Source of the DNA: Mesorhizobium sp.
GTDB taxonomy: Bacteria > Pseudomonadota > Alphaproteobacteria > Rhizobiales > Rhizobiaceae
Direction: 5' to 3'
DNA length: 64,000 nucleotides
Assembly: GCA_004020645.1 (NCBI GenBank)
Contig: SAQL01000002.1
Location: 124,001-188,000, forward strand
Shown: piece by piece, positions 54,160 to 63,823 of the stretch
Position numbering within the stretch: the first letter of the stretch is position 1
Layout of the letters: every line of letters begins with the position of its first letter
Position numbers and translations under genes: made by a program
Notes under the pieces: generated by a model
The model's database searches: none
Told to the model about the DNA's origin: nothing
The model's input: only the letters and a program-made list of their open reading frames with translations

Positions 54160-55389
54160 ATGGTTGACGCCACCGCGTCATTTGACGGCAATCGGCTCGA
54201 GGCAATGGAGGCGGTGCCGCGCGCGGCGCCTGCGGATCATGCCGGCCTGTCGGTGTCGGTCGCCGACGGTGCGGCACTTGCGGCCTATGCCGAGTTCTGC
54301 CGTTCGGCGCTGTTCGCGCCGGCACAGAGCCCGGCCTGGATCCTGAACTGGGCCAGATATGCCGAAGCCGACACCGTCTTAGTGACGCTGAGCGCTGACG
54401 GCCGGCCGGTATTTTCGTTGGCGCTGGAAGTCACCAGCCGCGGTCCTTTCCGCGTCGCCCGTTTCATGGGCGGCCGCCATGCCAACGGCAATTTCGCCGC
54501 TGCCGACCCGTCTTGGCTGACTAAGGCGGATGGCGCGGCAATCCGCTCGATGCTGGCCGCGATCGCCAGGGCGCGGCCGGACATCGACCTCGTCACACTG
54601 GAACGGCTGCTGCCCGATCTCGACGGCATTGCCAATCCGCTTCTATCCGTCCCGCATTTTCCCAGCCCCAACCTGTCGCTGGCCGTCGACCTGGTGGGAG
54701 GTTTTGATGCACTGCTCTCCCGCGCGAGCGGCAAGCGCAGGCGCAAGAGGCACCGCTCGCAGGCGCGCAAGTTCGAAGCCGTCGGCAGCCACCGCCGCAT
54801 CGAGGCGCGGACAGCGGACGAGGTGAACAGACTGCTCGATGCGTTTTTCGAGATGAAGGAGTTCCGCTTCCGCAAGATGGGCGTCGCCAACGTCTTCGGC
54901 GAGCCGAAGGTTCGTGCTTTCTTCCGCGTGTTGTTCGTCGAAGCGCTTTGCGACGACAAGCCGTCCTTCGTGCTGCACGGGCTCGAAGTCGCCGGCAAGC
55001 TTCGCGCCGTCACCGGATCGAGCCGCTCGGGAAAACGCCTGATCTGCGAGTTCGGAGCGATCGCCGACGACGACGTCGCCCATGCCAGCCCCGGCGACTT
55101 CCTGTTCTTCGACAATATCGAGGAAGCCTGCGAGAGCGGGTTCGATGTTTATGATTTCTCGGTCGGCGACGAACCCTACAAGCGGCTGTGGTGCGATATC
55201 GAGACCCGGCATTTCGAGGTCTTGATTCCGCTGACGCTGAAGGGCCGCGCGCTGGTGTTTGTCCTGAGGCAAAGCGCGCGCCTCAAAGCCCTCGTCAAGA
55301 ACAACCCGACGATCTGGAGGCTGACCAAGATGCTGCGCCGCAAGACGGCCGGACAGGCAGCACCTGCGGCGGGCGAAGACGACAGCTGA
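54160..55389 (+). CDS. CelD/FemAB-like acyltransferase (GNAT fold)
   Basis: A 409-residue protein of the BioF2/CelD GNAT family found in cellulose and EPS loci. The C-terminal acetyltransferase half includes FVLHGLEVAGKLRAVTGSSR and the F-S-V-G-D-E-P-Y-K motif (VYDFSVGDEPYKRLW). A very basic stretch (SGKRRRKRHRSQARK, ~190-205) precedes it. It probably acylates a sugar or peptide-linked intermediate. Confidence 0.8.
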   Translation: MVDATASFDGNRLEAMEAVPRAAPADHAGLSVSVADGAALAAYAEFCRSALFAPAQSPAWILNWARYAEADTVLVTLSADGRPVFSLALEVTSRGPFRVARFMGGRHANGNFAAADPSWLTKADGAAIRSMLAAIARARPDIDLVTLERLLPDLDGIANPLLSVPHFPSPNLSLAVDLVGGFDALLSRASGKRRRKRHRSQARKFEAVGSHRRIEARTADEVNRLLDAFFEMKEFRFRKMGVANVFGEPKVRAFFRVLFVEALCDDKPSFVLHGLEVAGKLRAVTGSSRSGKRLICEFGAIADDDVAHASPGDFLFFDNIEEACESGFDVYDFSVGDEPYKRLWCDIETRHFEVLIPLTLKGRALVFVLRQSARLKALVKNNPTIWRLTKMLRRKTAGQAAPAAGEDDS

Positions 55390-55413
55390 CCGCTGCCGAG
55401 ATTCCGGGACGTC

Positions 55414-57603
55414 TCAGGCTGCGGAGCGCCGTCCGGGTATTGGCGTCCCTGGCGTCTCGTGGCCGACCGGCGTCACCAGCGTCAGGTCGGGATAGCCGCT
55501 CTCGATCAGCTCGACTGCGGCCTGCGCCACCTCGTCGTCCGGCTCCAGCAGCGACAGGAAGACCTCGGTGCCCTCGCCGACAAGGCGGCTGATGCCTTGC
55601 GCATCGGCGGGTCCGCATTCGACCACGACCAGATCGTAGGCGGTGGTCAGCGACTGCATGATGATCGGCAGCCGGTCGGCGGCGCGCATGGCGCGGACCG
55701 GATCGGCGGTGCCGACGGGAATGACGTGGCAGTCCGAATAGAGATCGGGGTGGATCACGTCGCTGAACTGCGCTTCGGAGGCGAGCAGATTGGTGATGCC
55801 CGGGAACAGCCCGCTGTCCAGCATTGGCCGCGAGGCGGCGCCCGAAGCCGTGAGATCGAGGAGGAGCACACGCAGGCCGGCGTCGGAAACCTCACGCGCC
55901 ACCAGCACCGCCGAGGCGGCGGCCTCGTCGCCTTCCGGCGACACGAATATGGCGCGCGCCGCACCGCTTGTGATCAGTTTTTCCACCGCCCTGTCGATTT
56001 CGACCTCGCCAAGGGTGGGGCGCGCCAGCTCGACGTCCTCGCCAGTTGCTGGAGCAGTTGCCGGCGCCGCGGCATCCGCTTCCGGCTCTGCCTGCGCTTC
56101 CGCCGCCCGATCCTCGACGTAATCGATATCGGCCGGTTCGTGATTGGAGGGTTCGCGGGCAACCGGCATCGCGACCTGTTCGATCCGCTCGAAGCGGGTG
56201 CCGGCGGCCGGCCGCATGGCGCGACCCGAAAACAGCTCTTGCAGAAGCGTAACGATCGCCATGAGCAGCAACGAGCCGACGAAGGCCGCACCGGTGATCG
56301 GCAGGATTTTTGGGAAATAGGGCTCGGACGGCGCCACCGCGCGGGAAAAGACACGGGCGTCGACCGGCAGATAGTTGCTGTCCTTGCGCGAGGACGCCTC
56401 ACGGTAACGGGTCAGATAGGATTCGAGCAGCTGCCGCTGGGCGGTCGCTTCGCGCTGCAGCGCGTCCAGTTCGACCTGCTGGTCGCCGGCGCGCGCCGAT
56501 GCGGCCTTCAGGGTGTTGACGTCGCCGACAAGCTGGTTTTCGCGGGCCTGGGCGGTCTGCGCCTGCGTCATCAGCCCTTTCATGATCTTTTCCGCCTCGT
56601 TGCGGATCTGGCGGTCGAGATCGGCAAGCTGCGACTTCAGCGCCCGGATGCGCGGATGATTGTCGAGCAAGGAGGTGGAAAGATCGGCGATGTTTGTCTT
56701 GAGCTCGACCTGCCGCTCGCGCAGCCGCTGGATGAGTTCGGAAGACAGCACCTCCGGTACCGCATCCAGCGAGCCGCCATTCTGCAGCGCCCTGCGCACA
56801 CTGTCGGCAGTCGCTTCCGCCGAGGCGCGATTGGCCCGCACCCGCGACAGTTCGCTGGACAGTTCGGAAAGCTGTTGCGTGGCGAGCACCGAATTGTTGC
56901 CGCCCATCAAAAGATCGGACTGGGCGCGGTAGCTTGCTACCTTGGCCTCGGCATCCTTCACCCGCTTCGACAGGTCGGCGATCTCCGGCGCCAGCCAGTC
57001 GGTCGCGGCGGAATTCGATTCGATGTTGGCATTGCCCTGGACGGAGATGTAAGCGTCGGCTACGGCGTTCGGAATTTCGGCAGCGAGCCTGGGATCTTCC
57101 GAAGAGAATTCGATGACGATAACGCGAGATTTTTCAACGCGATAGACGTTGAGCTTCTCGCGCATCTTCGTCAGCACGCGTTCTTCCGGTGGAATCTCGT
57201 TGGGGTCGCTTTTCAGGCCGGCGATGACGAGCAGACGACTCGATACCGGCATGTCCGCCGTCTCGTCGAATTCGGGAAGCCGCGACAGATTGAGCTTCTG
57301 CGCAACCTGCTTGAGGATGTCGGTCGAGGAAATAACCTCGACCTGACTGGTCACGCCTTCCTCGTCGAGAATCGGCTTGTCGTTGTCGTTGGTGCCGTCG
57401 GGGCGCGTGTAAACCGATTCGCGCGTTTCGATCAAAAGCCGTGTTTCGGCCCTGTAATGCGGCGTGGCGAGCCAGGTGAGCGCGAACGCCAGGCCGGTTA
57501 TGACAAGCGCGACGACAAGAATGCGCAGCCAATTCCTCGCAAGGCTTGCGAAGAGCTGCCTGAGATCGACGTCGACATCTGCGGCCGCGGATTGAACGGA
57601 CAT
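55414..57603 (-). CDS. Wzz/GumC-type EPS chain-length protein with degenerate kinase domain
   Basis: A 729-residue polysaccharide co-polymerase. TM1 at ~27-46, a periplasmic Wzz domain with long coiled coils (~150-400, with GNVR-like region), TM2 at ~430-455, then a cytoplasmic domain (~540-729) shaped like a BY-tyrosine kinase. Its ATP site is degenerate: FVSPEGDEAAASAVLVA replaces Walker A (no GKS/T), LLLDLTASGAA replaces Walker A' and YDLVVVECGPAD the Walker B. No tyrosine cluster ends the protein. It should set chain length but cannot be an ATP-dependent kinase. Confidence 0.87.
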   Translation of the reverse strand: MSVQSAAADVDVDLRQLFASLARNWLRILVVALVITGLAFALTWLATPHYRAETRLLIETRESVYTRPDGTNDNDKPILDEEGVTSQVEVISSTDILKQVAQKLNLSRLPEFDETADMPVSSRLLVIAGLKSDPNEIPPEERVLTKMREKLNVYRVEKSRVIVIEFSSEDPRLAAEIPNAVADAYISVQGNANIESNSAATDWLAPEIADLSKRVKDAEAKVASYRAQSDLLMGGNNSVLATQQLSELSSELSRVRANRASAEATADSVRRALQNGGSLDAVPEVLSSELIQRLRERQVELKTNIADLSTSLLDNHPRIRALKSQLADLDRQIRNEAEKIMKGLMTQAQTAQARENQLVGDVNTLKAASARAGDQQVELDALQREATAQRQLLESYLTRYREASSRKDSNYLPVDARVFSRAVAPSEPYFPKILPITGAAFVGSLLLMAIVTLLQELFSGRAMRPAAGTRFERIEQVAMPVAREPSNHEPADIDYVEDRAAEAQAEPEADAAAPATAPATGEDVELARPTLGEVEIDRAVEKLITSGAARAIFVSPEGDEAAASAVLVAREVSDAGLRVLLLDLTASGAASRPMLDSGLFPGITNLLASEAQFSDVIHPDLYSDCHVIPVGTADPVRAMRAADRLPIIMQSLTTAYDLVVVECGPADAQGISRLVGEGTEVFLSLLEPDDEVAQAAVELIESGYPDLTLVTPVGHETPGTPIPGRRSAA

Positions 57604-57953
57604 GCATCCTGCTCCGGTACTTAAAGCACGTCGCGTTGAACAGATTCATGCGACGCGCTCTAAGCTCTTGTTTTCATGCATGTCGTTGTCGCAAAACCGC
57701 TGCCCACCCTGGGCGACATGCATTGGTCAGGATGCACCGTAAACAACTATGGTAACTCAGCCGTTAATATCGCGGTAAGCATCTGTTAGGTTTTTACTCG
57801 CAAGCGGCAGGTAAAAGCATCGGAACCGGCCGTCTCTTTTCGCTTCGGCCGTGCACCTTTACCGGCCATTAACCCTAACGGGATGATAACGGGTCTCGAT
57901 CCCCAGAGTTTGCCGCGGTGTAACGGCGGCCAGTCGAAGGTACATGTCCGGTC
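57604..57953. promoter_or_regulatory. divergent EPS promoter region with family C repeat
   Basis: 350 bases between the divergent wzz- and wza-like genes. It holds a family C hairpin at 57675-57723 (GCATGTCGTTGTCGCAAAAC...GGGCGACATGCAT) and an AT-rich stretch at 57724-57810 with TTAATATCGCGG. The wza-side and wzz-side promoters should lie here. Confidence 0.5.
57675..57723. repeat. REP-like palindrome (family C)
   Basis: ATGCATGTCGTTGTCGCAAA to TGGGCGACATGCAT, an imperfect hairpin closely related to 29046-29092. Confidence 0.8.
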
Positions 57954-58517
57954 ATGAAAAGCACTGCTTCCCTCTTCCGCGCGCTGCTCACCGTGTCGTT
58001 GCTTGCCGGCTGCTCCAGCTACCGGCCGGCGCCGGCCGCCTTTCATAAAATGCTCGACCAGCCCTATCGCCTCGGCGCCGGCGACCGGGTCCGCGTCACC
58101 GTGTTCGAGCAGGAAGGATTGACCAACGTCTACAGCGTCGACCAATCCGGCTATCTGTCCATCCCGCTCGTCGGCGCCGTTCCGGCGCGCGGCCACACCG
58201 CACAGCAACTTGAAGGCGAGATCGCCGACAAATTACGCCAGGGTTACTTGCGCGATCCGGACGTTTCGGTCGAGATCGACCGCTACCGGCCGATCTTCAT
58301 CATGGGCGAAGTCAGTGCCGCGGGCCAGTACTCCTATGTTCCGGGCCTGACGGTGCAAAAGGCGATTGCCATCGCCGGCGGTTTCAGCCCGCGCGCCAAC
58401 CAGGAAAGCGTCGATATCACTCGCGACATCAACGGCAAGGTCATGACCGGTCGCGTGGCCACCTCCGACCCGCTCCTGCCCGGCGACACGGTCTATGTTC
58501 GCGAACGCCTGTTCTAG
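57954..58517 (+). CDS. polysaccharide export lipoprotein (Wza family)
   Basis: A 187-residue outer-membrane polysaccharide exporter. A lipobox LLAGC places the lipid on Cys20. The PES domain starts YRLGAGDRVRVTVFEQEGL (~35-130), followed by one SLBB-like unit (GEVSAAGQYSYVPGLTVQKA). It is shorter than E. coli Wza (~380) and like rhizobial ExoF-type exporters. Followed by the GT4 gene 5 bases later. Confidence 0.9.
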   Translation: MKSTASLFRALLTVSLLAGCSSYRPAPAAFHKMLDQPYRLGAGDRVRVTVFEQEGLTNVYSVDQSGYLSIPLVGAVPARGHTAQQLEGEIADKLRQGYLRDPDVSVEIDRYRPIFIMGEVSAAGQYSYVPGLTVQKAIAIAGGFSPRANQESVDITRDINGKVMTGRVATSDPLLPGDTVYVRERLF

Positions 58518-58522
58518 TCCAC

Positions 58523-59653
58523 GTGGCGGACACACTCAGGATCGTTCACTGCTTTCGCTCACCTGTCGGAGGGATTTTTCGTCACGTGCGCGACCTGACC
58601 GAGGCGCAGGTCGCCGCCGGGCATGCCGTCGGCCTCGTCTGCGATTCGACGACGGGCGGCGACTTCGAGGAACATTTGTTCGAACAGATGAAGGGCACAA
58701 TGGCGCTCGGCATCCATCGTACGCCGATGCAGCGGCATGTCGGACCGGGCGATCTCGCCTCAGCCTGGCGCACATTTGGGATCATCAAGGAATTGCGGCC
58801 GGACGTGCTCCACGGGCACGGCGCCAAGGGTGGCGCCTATGCCCGGCTGTTCGGCTCATTGTTGCGGGTATCAAGGTCTCGCGTAGCCCGCCTTTATTCG
58901 CCTCACGGCGGCTCTCTTCATTATGACGAGACCACCGCCACGGGGAAGCTGTTCTTCGCGCTCGAACGGTTCATGGCGCACTTCACCGACTATCTTCTGT
59001 TTGTCTCCGATTATGAAAGGCAGACATATCGCAGGAAAATCGGCGAACCGCCCATCCCGAACAACCTTGTCTACAACGGCCTGAGCGCGGCCGAGTTCGA
59101 GCCTGTGCGGACCGAGCAGAATGCGGCCGATGTCCTCTATATCGGCATGATGCGCGACCTCAAGGGACCGGACATCTTCATCGATGCGCTGGTCCTTGCC
59201 GGAACGCGGCTTGGCCGCCCAGTCAAAGCGGTGATGGTCGGCGACGGCGACGACCTGCCACGCTACCATGCGCAAGTGAAGCGGCTCGGGCTCGAAGGCC
59301 ACATGCGCTTCCTGCCGCCGATGCCGGCGCGCAAAGCTTTCGCGCTGGCCGAACTGGTTATCGTTCCCTCGCGCGCGGAAGCCATGCCCTACATCGTTCT
59401 GGAAGCGCTCGCCGCCGGCAAATCGATGATCGCCACCGCCGTCGGCGGCATCCCGGAAATCTTCGGCGCCGGTTCCGCTGCCCTGATCCGGCCTGACCCG
59501 CGCGAACTCGCCGATAAGATGAGCGCGGCGTTGGCCGACCTCAAAGCCTACGGCAGCCTGATGCCCGACCCCGCCGACCTCAAGACGCGATTCGGCGCCG
59601 ACGTGATGGCCGCCGCGATCGAGACGGCCTATTTCGCCGCGCTCAGGCGGTAA
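58523..59653 (+). CDS. family 4 glycosyltransferase
   Basis: A 376-residue GT-B glycosyltransferase. N-terminal PVGGIFRHVRDLTEAQ (GG loop), C-terminal GT4 signature region VIVPSRAEAMPYIVLEALAAGK, where the EX7E motif gives Glu residues for nucleotide-sugar binding. GTG 58523, immediately after wza. Extends the EPS repeat unit at the cytoplasmic face. Confidence 0.88.
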   Translation: MADTLRIVHCFRSPVGGIFRHVRDLTEAQVAAGHAVGLVCDSTTGGDFEEHLFEQMKGTMALGIHRTPMQRHVGPGDLASAWRTFGIIKELRPDVLHGHGAKGGAYARLFGSLLRVSRSRVARLYSPHGGSLHYDETTATGKLFFALERFMAHFTDYLLFVSDYERQTYRRKIGEPPIPNNLVYNGLSAAEFEPVRTEQNAADVLYIGMMRDLKGPDIFIDALVLAGTRLGRPVKAVMVGDGDDLPRYHAQVKRLGLEGHMRFLPPMPARKAFALAELVIVPSRAEAMPYIVLEALAAGKSMIATAVGGIPEIFGAGSAALIRPDPRELADKMSAALADLKAYGSLMPDPADLKTRFGADVMAAAIETAYFAALRR

Positions 59654-59761
59654 CCCCAAAAAGGGCGCTAACCCCAAAGCTTCTCCAAAGCCACCCGTTG
59701 TTTCAAGGGTTTCTTAGGTCTCTTTTGCTATTCACCTGAGGGAAGCTTTGCGGATGCACCC

Positions 59762-61297
59762 ATGAACGAGATCGATCCCGCACGCCGCTTTTCGATAGAC
59801 GCGGTGCGCAAATTCGACGGCCCGGCCAGCGGCGATAAGCTTGGCGGGATGAACGACGTCGCCCGTCAGGTCGCGTCGCAATACAGGCGCGATACCATGT
59901 CGCCGATCATGGTCAGCGGCGTCCTGCGCATGGTCGAATTCGCGCTGCTTTTCCTGTCGGGCCTCTGCGTCTATTTCTACCATGTCGGATTCTTCAGCCA
60001 TCTCGCCTGGCAATACCCGCTGACGATCGCGGCCGCCTCGTTCCTCGCCGTGGTGCTGTTCGACGTCACCGAGTGCTACCAGGTCGTCTCGTTGATGCGG
60101 CCGCTCGCCAATTTCGGCCGCCTCCTGCTGGTCTGGGCCGGCACCTTCGCCTTGATGGCGCTGACGGCATTCGCCATGAAGATGTCGGAAGACTATTCGC
60201 GCCTGTTTTTCGGCACCTGGTTTGTCGTCGGCTTCATGCTGATCTTCGGCCTCAGGCTGCTGATGTCGAAGCTGATCCGGCGCTGGGCGCGCGACGGGCG
60301 CATGGAGCGCCGGGCCGTCATCGTCGGCGGCGGCACGGCGGCGGAAGTCCTGATCCGCTCCGTCGAAAAGCAGCCCTACAACGACATTCGTATCTGCGGC
60401 ATCTTCGACGACCGCGGCGACAAGCGCTCGCCACCCATCGTCGCCGGCTATCCGAAGCTCGGCACCGTTTCCGAGCTCATCGAGTTCGCCCGCATCGCCC
60501 GCATCGACATGCTGATCGTATCGCTGCCGCTGACCGCCGAATCGCGTGTCCTGCAGCTATTGAAGAAGCTGTGGGTGCTGCCGGTCGATATCCGGCTCTC
60601 GGCGCATTCGAACGCGCTGCAGTTCCGGCCGCGCGCCTATTCCTACATCGGCTCCGTGCCGATGCTCGATATTTTCGACAAGCCGATTAACGACTGGGAT
60701 TCGGTCGCCAAGCGCGCCTTCGACATCGTCTTCTCGATCATCGGCATCATCGTGTTCTCGCCGGTCATGCTGGTGACCGCGATCGCCATCAAGCTCGACA
60801 GCAAGGGACCGGTGCTATTCCACCAGAAGCGGCATGGCTTCAACAACGAGATCATCGAGGTCTACAAGTTCCGTTCGATGTACACGGACAAGGCGGACCC
60901 GACGGCCAAGCAGACGGTGACCAGGAACGACCCGCGCGTCACCCGCGTCGGCCGCTTCATCCGCAAGACCTCGATCGACGAGTTGCCGCAGTTCTTCAAC
61001 TCGCTTTTCGGTTCGCTGTCGCTGGTCGGGCCGCGCCCGCATGCCATTGCCGCGCAGTCGCACAACCTTCTCTACAATGAGGTGGTCGACGGCTATTTCG
61101 CACGCCACAAGGTCAAGCCCGGCGTCACCGGCTGGGCGCAGATCAATGGCTGGCGCGGCGAGATGGACACCAACGAGAAGATCCGCATGCGGACGGAATA
61201 CGACCTCTATTATATCGAAAACTGGTCGCTGCTGTTCGATCTGAGGATTCTGTTCCTGACCCCGATCCGGCTGCTCAATACGGAAAATGCCTATTGA
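59762..61297 (+). CDS. undecaprenyl-phosphate sugar phosphotransferase (WcaJ/ExoY type)
   Basis: A 511-residue polyisoprenyl-phosphate hexose-1-phosphate transferase of the long type. Four N-terminal TM helices (~45-165), a CoA/Rossmann-like central domain (RAVIVGGGTAAEVLIR), and the catalytic bacterial sugar transferase domain from ~320: KRAFDIVFSIIGIIVFSP, FRSMYTDKADP and TSIDELPQFFNSLFG, then SLVGPRPHA. It starts the lipid-linked unit by transferring glucose-1-P or galactose-1-P to undecaprenyl phosphate. Confidence 0.92.
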   Translation: MNEIDPARRFSIDAVRKFDGPASGDKLGGMNDVARQVASQYRRDTMSPIMVSGVLRMVEFALLFLSGLCVYFYHVGFFSHLAWQYPLTIAAASFLAVVLFDVTECYQVVSLMRPLANFGRLLLVWAGTFALMALTAFAMKMSEDYSRLFFGTWFVVGFMLIFGLRLLMSKLIRRWARDGRMERRAVIVGGGTAAEVLIRSVEKQPYNDIRICGIFDDRGDKRSPPIVAGYPKLGTVSELIEFARIARIDMLIVSLPLTAESRVLQLLKKLWVLPVDIRLSAHSNALQFRPRAYSYIGSVPMLDIFDKPINDWDSVAKRAFDIVFSIIGIIVFSPVMLVTAIAIKLDSKGPVLFHQKRHGFNNEIIEVYKFRSMYTDKADPTAKQTVTRNDPRVTRVGRFIRKTSIDELPQFFNSLFGSLSLVGPRPHAIAAQSHNLLYNEVVDGYFARHKVKPGVTGWAQINGWRGEMDTNEKIRMRTEYDLYYIENWSLLFDLRILFLTPIRLLNTENAY

Positions 61298-62547
61298 GCG
61301 CAGTCACGCATGAACTGCCGCCGGCCGCCGTCAACGCCAAGCTGATCGCGCTGATCGCGTCGAGTGCGGTTTTCCTCGGCGTCTTCCTGTCCGGCTTCGT
61401 CATCGCCGAGCCGGCGCCATACGACCTCTACATGGTCGGGCTGATCATAGTGTGGTGCTTGTTCGGCCTGCGGATATCGCGCGCGGCGGCGCCACTGCTG
61501 GTGCTGCTGGTGGTCATGAACATCGGCGGCATGATCTCGATGACCCAGATGTCGGATATTGCCGGCACCCCGCTCTATCTCTCCGTGTCGCTGTTCCTTG
61601 CCTTCACCGCGGTGTTCTTCGCCTCGGTGACGTCAGTCCAGCCCAATCTCTACCGGGTGATCTTCCTGGCCTATGTGATGTCGGCGGTGCTGACCTCGCT
61701 GCTCGGCATAGCAGGCTATTTCCATGCCTTTCCCGGGGCGGAGATCTTCACCAAATACGACCGCGCCACCGGCGCGTTTCAGGATCCGAACGTGTTCGGG
61801 CCGTTCCTGGTGCTGCCCGGCGTCTACCTACTCTATCTCTTGCTGACTGGGCCACTCTCACGCATGTCCTTGCTGGCAGTGCCGCTGCTGATCATCACGG
61901 CCGGCATTTTCTTCTCCTTCTCGCGCGGCGCCTGGGGCATGTTCGGCGTTTCGGCGATCCTGCTCACCGGCGCCCTGTTCCTGCAGAGCGCCAGCGGCAT
62001 GTTCCGGCTGCGTGTCGTCGTCATGACCATCGCCGCCATCTCGCTGCTGGTCATAGCGGTGCTCGTGATCCTGCAGCTGCCGGGCGTCTCGGAGATGTTT
62101 TCCAGCCGCGCCCAGCTGGAACAGAGCTACGATACCGCCCGCCTCGGCCGTTTCGCCCGCTACACGATCGGTTTCCAGATGGCGCTGGAGCATCCGCTCG
62201 GCATCGGCCCACTCGTCTTCGGCACGATTTTCGGCGAGGACACACACGACATCTGGCTAAAGATGCTGATGGATTATGGCTGGCTCGGCTTCGTGTCGTT
62301 CCTGACGCTGACCTGCTGGACGATATCAGCCGCCTTCCGCATTCTCCTGCGCGAAAGGCCGTGGCAGCCCTATCTTCTGTGCGCCTATGTCGCCTTCATC
62401 GGCAATATCGCGCTGGGCACCTTCATCGACATCGATCACTGGCGCCACGTCTATCTGCTGCTCGGACTGATCTGGGGCGCCATCGCGCTGGAATATCGCC
62501 ATCACCGGCAGTTGCGGCCGGTGGCGCTGCCTGCGCCGGCGGCATGA
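61294..62547 (+). CDS. O-antigen ligase / EPS polymerase (Wzy-like)
   Basis: A 417-residue membrane protein with ~11 TM segments and a Wzy_C-type periplasmic loop (GAFQDPNVFGPFLV; FGEDTHDIWLKMLMDYGW). TTG 61294 overlaps the WcaJ-like stop (TTGA), implying coupling. It would polymerise the flipped repeat units. Last gene of the visible EPS operon; no Wzx flippase is seen. Confidence 0.86.
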   Translation: MSAVTHELPPAAVNAKLIALIASSAVFLGVFLSGFVIAEPAPYDLYMVGLIIVWCLFGLRISRAAAPLLVLLVVMNIGGMISMTQMSDIAGTPLYLSVSLFLAFTAVFFASVTSVQPNLYRVIFLAYVMSAVLTSLLGIAGYFHAFPGAEIFTKYDRATGAFQDPNVFGPFLVLPGVYLLYLLLTGPLSRMSLLAVPLLIITAGIFFSFSRGAWGMFGVSAILLTGALFLQSASGMFRLRVVVMTIAAISLLVIAVLVILQLPGVSEMFSSRAQLEQSYDTARLGRFARYTIGFQMALEHPLGIGPLVFGTIFGEDTHDIWLKMLMDYGWLGFVSFLTLTCWTISAAFRILLRERPWQPYLLCAYVAFIGNIALGTFIDIDHWRHVYLLLGLIWGAIALEYRHHRQLRPVALPAPAA

Positions 62548-62565
62548 TGGATTTCTGGGGCAGGT

Positions 62566-62859
62566 CTAAGCACCCCACCAAACGATGGCCGCACACAGCA
62601 AAAACACGAGCGCGGCACCCGCGATCAACATACCTCTCCGCGTTCGCCACCTTGGCGGCTCAGCCGGCACAAGCCTGAACCGCTGGGCATGCTCCGTTGC
62701 GAGTTTCAGTAGGGCTGCAGCCGTTTCGCGCGGCGTCCACCCCTTCGCTTCCGAGGCGGTCACCAAGGCTGCAAATGCGACTTCCAAGGCGACTTCACAG
62801 TTGACGTCTCGATCTGGGCTGCCCTTTGGCAATATGGGTGGTTGCACGGCTTGGGACAT
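62566..62859 (-). CDS. hypothetical single-pass membrane protein
   Basis: A 97-residue protein; ATG 62859 gives MSQAVQPPILPKGSPDRDVN. A helical region (EVALEVAFAALVTASEAKGW) with a TPRETAAALLKLATEHAQRF segment precedes a C-terminal TM helix (~77-96). The open frame extends to 63027 but that part belongs to the DNA ligase remnant. Function unknown. Confidence 0.6.
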   Translation of the reverse strand: MSQAVQPPILPKGSPDRDVNCEVALEVAFAALVTASEAKGWTPRETAAALLKLATEHAQRFRLVPAEPPRWRTRRGMLIAGAALVFLLCAAIVWWGA

Positions 62860-62889
62860 GCACACAAAGCGGCTCGCGGATGAAAGGTT

Positions 62890-63489
62890 CCCGCGTTTCG
62901 AGCCCTTCACTTTCGAAGGTCGCCGAGCAGTTCGAATTCCCCGACAGTGCAGCATTTCGTCTTCAGCCAGTTGGTCGACGGCCGCTGCGATACTTGGTGT
63001 CTCGACGCTTAGACACCATTCCCTCAAGGCCGCCTGGTCGATCAGGTGATAGAGCGCATTGGCGTCGTCCGGGAGGCCTGGCTGAACTGGATGCAGATGT
63101 CAGGCGGGATGATGCCGGCAAGGATGTCGCGGCGCTCTTGGAGCGCCATGTCGCGGCCGTTGAGGTGCAGCAGATCGAAGGCAACAAAGTAGAGCTGGCG
63201 CCGCGTGATGGCCTTACGCAAAGCCGCGAAATCCGACAGGCCGGCATCATTGAGCACGATGATCTCACCGTCGATGATGGCGCTGTCCACAGCGAGCCAC
63301 TTCGATGCGGCGGCCAGGTCGCGGTATTTCGCCGTGCAGTCCAAGCCACGGCTGAATGCGCGTGCCGCTTTCGTCAACGATCATTTGCGACCGGTAGCCG
63401 TCGAATTTGACCTCATGAAGCCACACGCCGCTTTCGGGAAGCTTCTCCACCAAAGTCGGCAGTGGTGGCGGGACAAACTTCAGACGCAT
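62890..63489 (-). pseudogene. ATP-dependent DNA ligase (LigD/LigC type), multiply frameshifted
   Basis: Pieces of one ligase lie in three minus-strand frames. It opens MRLKFVPPPLPTLVEKLPES at 63489. Motif I with the adenylated lysine is EVKFDGYR (63.38 kb). After a frameshift come SAIIDGEIIVLNDAGLSDF and FVAFDLLHLNGRDM (motif III/IIIa). After another shift come LEGMVSKRRDTKYRSGRRPTG and KTKCCTVGEFELLG (motif V). No single frame spans it, so it is inactive. Confidence 0.8.
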
Positions 63490-63557
63490 GCATTGACTCG
63501 CAAAACCGCGATTCAATTAGCATGCTCTTAATTAGTTCTGGAACATTTTAACGAATC

Positions 63558-63596
63558 GTTGACCGCGCCGTCCTATTCTGGGACAGCGCGGTCAAC
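63558..63596. repeat. 39-bp hairpin
   Basis: GTTGACCGCGC (63558-63568) pairs perfectly with GCGCGGTCAAC (63586-63596), and inner GTCC/GGAC also pair. It lies downstream of the LamG-like gene and may end its transcript, though no T-run follows. 63490-63823 contains nothing else I can assign. Confidence 0.65.
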
Positions 63597-63823
63597 CCCA
63601 AGGGCTGCGCAGGCGGCTCCGGCAATTCGCCTCCCCGCGCCACTGTCGGAGCCGCTACCACACTCCCCCTAAAATACCAGCAATGGTTGAATCAACTGTT
63701 ACCGCACGTGCTTTCCAGTGCGCTTTCCCGGTCGTTAGACTTTGATGGAACAGGGCCTCGCCTCGTCCGGACCCCATCGTTCGATGGGAGAACCAACTGT
63801 GCGCTGGCGATCGACGGCTTAGC

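Noticed and set aside
55459..57624. 721-residue plus-strand open frame
   Set aside because: Antisense shadow of the Wzz/GumC gene, rich in Arg, Gly and His with no motifs.
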